Part shown: piece by piece, positions 62,227 through 64,000 of the stretch
Layout of the letters: every line of letters starts with the position of its first letter
Numbering within the stretch: position 1 is the first letter of the stretch
Origin: Clostridiales bacterium
GTDB taxonomy: Bacteria > Bacillota > Clostridia > Saccharofermentanales > Saccharofermentanaceae
Reading direction: 5' to 3'
Length of the DNA: 64,000 nt
NCBI GenBank assembly: GCA_017513085.1
Contig: JAFWDK010000023.1
Location: 24,343 to 88,342 of the forward strand
Made by a program: the position numbers and the translations under genes
Notes under the pieces: generated by a model
Told to the model about the DNA's origin: nothing
What the model saw: the letters and a program-made list of their open reading frames with translations, nothing else
Databases searched by the model: none

Positions 62227-63228
62227 ATGACTACTATACGCGATGTTGCAGAATATGCTCACGTTTCCGTTGCCACCGTCTCACGCGTCTTGAAGAAGAA
62301 TGGTCCGGTTTCACCTGAAACAGAGGCTCGTGTTTACGAGGCCATTGAAAAACTCGGTTATCTTCCCCCGCACTCAGGCAAGAAATCAAACGAAAACAAG
62401 AAACTCAGCGTGCTGGTGCTTTTCCCGAATTCGATCCGCAGCATGCATTCTGAGATGCTGTCCGGAATACGTGATGCCGCCAAAGAAGAAGGCATCCTTC
62501 TTTATTACGCAGTTTGCGATAATGACGTTCAACTGGAGGAAAGCTACGTTAATGAGCTTCGTCGTGGTATGTTCGATGGATTAGTCTTTATGGGAACGTT
62601 TCTCCAGGTCAATGATCTTCTCCAACTCAAGAAGACCTGTCAGATCGCGCTTTGCGGTGAATATGTCGAAGGGGCCAAAGTTCTCTCCGTTACTGTCGAT
62701 TACGAGCAGGCTGCCTACGATGCGGTTTCTCATCTGATTTCTTTAGGTCATAAGAAGATCGCCATCATCACCACACATCAGCGTGTCTGGTCCTCTGTAC
62801 AAAAAGAGAACGGTTATCGTAAGGCTCTTCTGGATCATGGTCTTCCGGTCGAGGATGAATACCTCTTCTATGGCCGTTTTACATCAAACAACTCCCGTTA
62901 CATACTCAACTACTTTGAATCGATGGATGAGCCGCCTACGGCGTATTTCTGCATCTCGGATGACATTGCAAGAAGCATCTGCAATTGTCTGATGGAAAGG
63001 AACTATGAAATCGGCAACGAACTTTCCGTATGCGGGTTTGATGATTCTGAATCGAGTACATCCGCCTACCCACGTCTGACAACGGTCAATCAGCCTTTCT
63101 ATGATATCGGTTTCAAGGTGATCGGTCTATTAAAAAACAATATGACAAGCGTGCTGGAACACAACGAGATGTGCTATCTCCCGCATAAGCTATATATCCG
63201 GGAATCAACAAGTCAGAAGGAAGTGTGA
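62227..63228 (+). CDS. LacI family transcriptional regulator
   Basis: A 333-residue repressor-type regulator. The DNA-binding domain is TTIRDVAEYAHVSVATVSRVL (residues 2-22) with the hinge region at about 45-60; the ligand-binding domain (about 63-333) is a periplasmic-binding-type fold with FDGLVFMGTF, SVTVDYEQAAYDAVSHLI, CGFDDSESST and LTTVNQP. Such proteins bind sugars or related effectors. The ATG at 62227 follows GAAGGAGAG. No sugar operon is next to it, so its target is probably elsewhere or itself. It ends before the rRNA-linked terminator. Confidence 0.93.
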   Translation: MTTIRDVAEYAHVSVATVSRVLKKNGPVSPETEARVYEAIEKLGYLPPHSGKKSNENKKLSVLVLFPNSIRSMHSEMLSGIRDAAKEEGILLYYAVCDNDVQLEESYVNELRRGMFDGLVFMGTFLQVNDLLQLKKTCQIALCGEYVEGAKVLSVTVDYEQAAYDAVSHLISLGHKKIAIITTHQRVWSSVQKENGYRKALLDHGLPVEDEYLFYGRFTSNNSRYILNYFESMDEPPTAYFCISDDIARSICNCLMERNYEIGNELSVCGFDDSESSTSAYPRLTTVNQPFYDIGFKVIGLLKNNMTSVLEHNEMCYLPHKLYIRESTSQKEV

Positions 63229-63282
63229 TCCCTCTGAGAGAGACTGGAAGATTTATTATAAATGAGAAAAAAGACAAACAAA

Positions 63283-63308
63283 AAACCGAATCCATAAGGA
63301 TTCGGTTT
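63283..63308. terminator. Bidirectional terminator between LacI and tRNA-Asn
   Basis: AAACCGAATCC and GGATTCGGTTT form a perfect 11-bp stem with an ATAA loop. A-rich upstream and T-rich downstream flanks let it end the plus-strand lacI transcript and the minus-strand 23S-5S-tRNA transcript. Confidence 0.88.
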
Positions 63309-63311
63309 ATT

Positions 63312-63387
63312 TGGCTCCCCCAGTAAGACTCGAACTTACGACCCTGCGGTTAACAGCCGCATGCTCTACCGACTGAGCTATAGAGGA
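63312..63387 (-). tRNA. tRNA-Asn (anticodon GTT)
   Basis: A 76-nt tRNA with CCA encoded. The acceptor arm pairs TCCTCTA with TGGGGGA (with wobble pairs), the D arm shows AGCTCAGTCGGTAGAGC, the anticodon loop reads CTGTTAA giving GTT for Asn, and the T arm holds GTTCGAGTC. It is the last gene of the rRNA operon and 6 nt from the 5S gene. Confidence 0.96.
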
Positions 63388-63393
63388 ATTTAA

Positions 63394-63509
<116 letters not shown>

Positions 63510-63631
63510 ATGGTTGAGGGTCTTTAAGCTGCACCCTCAAGACTGCATAGAAAACTATAACATGTTTTCAAGAAGATTGGAAGAGATATCTTAAAAATGT
63601 TCTGGTTAAAGATGATTTCATCTAGAGAATC

Positions 63632-64000
<369 letters not shown>

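Overview
The window looks like chromosome from a Gram-positive member of the Clostridia, probably an anaerobic gut or rumen type. The evidence is strong AGGAGG-type ribosome binding sites, many lipoproteins with a lipobox followed by Ser/Thr/Glu-rich linkers, an alanyl-tRNA synthetase with the short cysteine-rich insert common in Clostridia, a CpXC protein, DUF1015, a SerA plus class V aminotransferase pair, and a heterodimeric ABC exporter under MarR control. The genus cannot be fixed from this sequence alone. No phage, insertion sequence, integrase or CRISPR array is visible. The window ends inside a ribosomal RNA operon.

Layout. 1-7.2 kb (minus strand): 5' part of alaS, a terminator, a MoxR / DUF58 / transglutaminase membrane operon and a WYL regulator. 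7.4-12.9 kb (plus): DUF1015 protein, an FAD oxidoreductase and a DUF2298 (YYY-type) giant membrane protein. 13-16.2 kb (minus): a tiny membrane protein and an amino-sugar operon (glmM, a left-handed beta-helix protein, nagB). 16.3-23.2 kb (minus): a two-zinc-ribbon protein with a basic tail, a MarR-controlled ABC exporter pair with two clear operators, a SIMPL protein, surE and a Dabb protein. 23.3-26.3 kb (plus): an SPFH/prohibitin protein and a lipoprotein. 26.3-36.7 kb (minus): serA, a class V aminotransferase, a PP2C-like / LysM-like membrane protein, and two paralogous DUF885 lipoproteins separated by a strong strand-specific RNA hairpin. 36.8-40.6 kb (minus): an ABC-2 exporter operon led by a free-standing N-terminal fragment of an AMP-binding enzyme. 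40.8-50.1 kb: radA-ispD (plus) facing ispF, a thioredoxin-like lipoprotein, an Mrp ATPase, an RsmC-like methyltransferase, a DUF1653 protein, a lipoprotein and a large propeller/HD-GYP sensor (all minus). 50.3-60.0 kb (minus): a compact eight-gene cell-surface operon. 60.2-63.2 kb (plus): a DHH phosphoesterase, a structured gene-free stretch of about 480 bp and a LacI regulator. 63.3-64.0 kb (minus): 23S (partial), 5S and tRNA-Asn.

The most interesting system is the eight-gene operon at 50.3-60.0 kb. It combines a dlt-like set (amino-acid adenylating enzyme, carrier protein, MBOAT acyltransferase, SGNH/DltD-like protein) with an Asp/Glu-type racemase, an extracellular Ig-like/transglutaminase protein, a CpXC protein and an N-acetylmuramoyl-L-alanine amidase. 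This suggests envelope decoration with an amino acid that may not be D-alanine. Other points of note are the truncated adenylation domain co-transcribed with an ABC-2 exporter, a PP2C-like cytoplasmic domain tied to an extracellular LysM-like domain, and a recurrent extended -10 promoter motif (TGATATAAT) at several gene starts on both strands.
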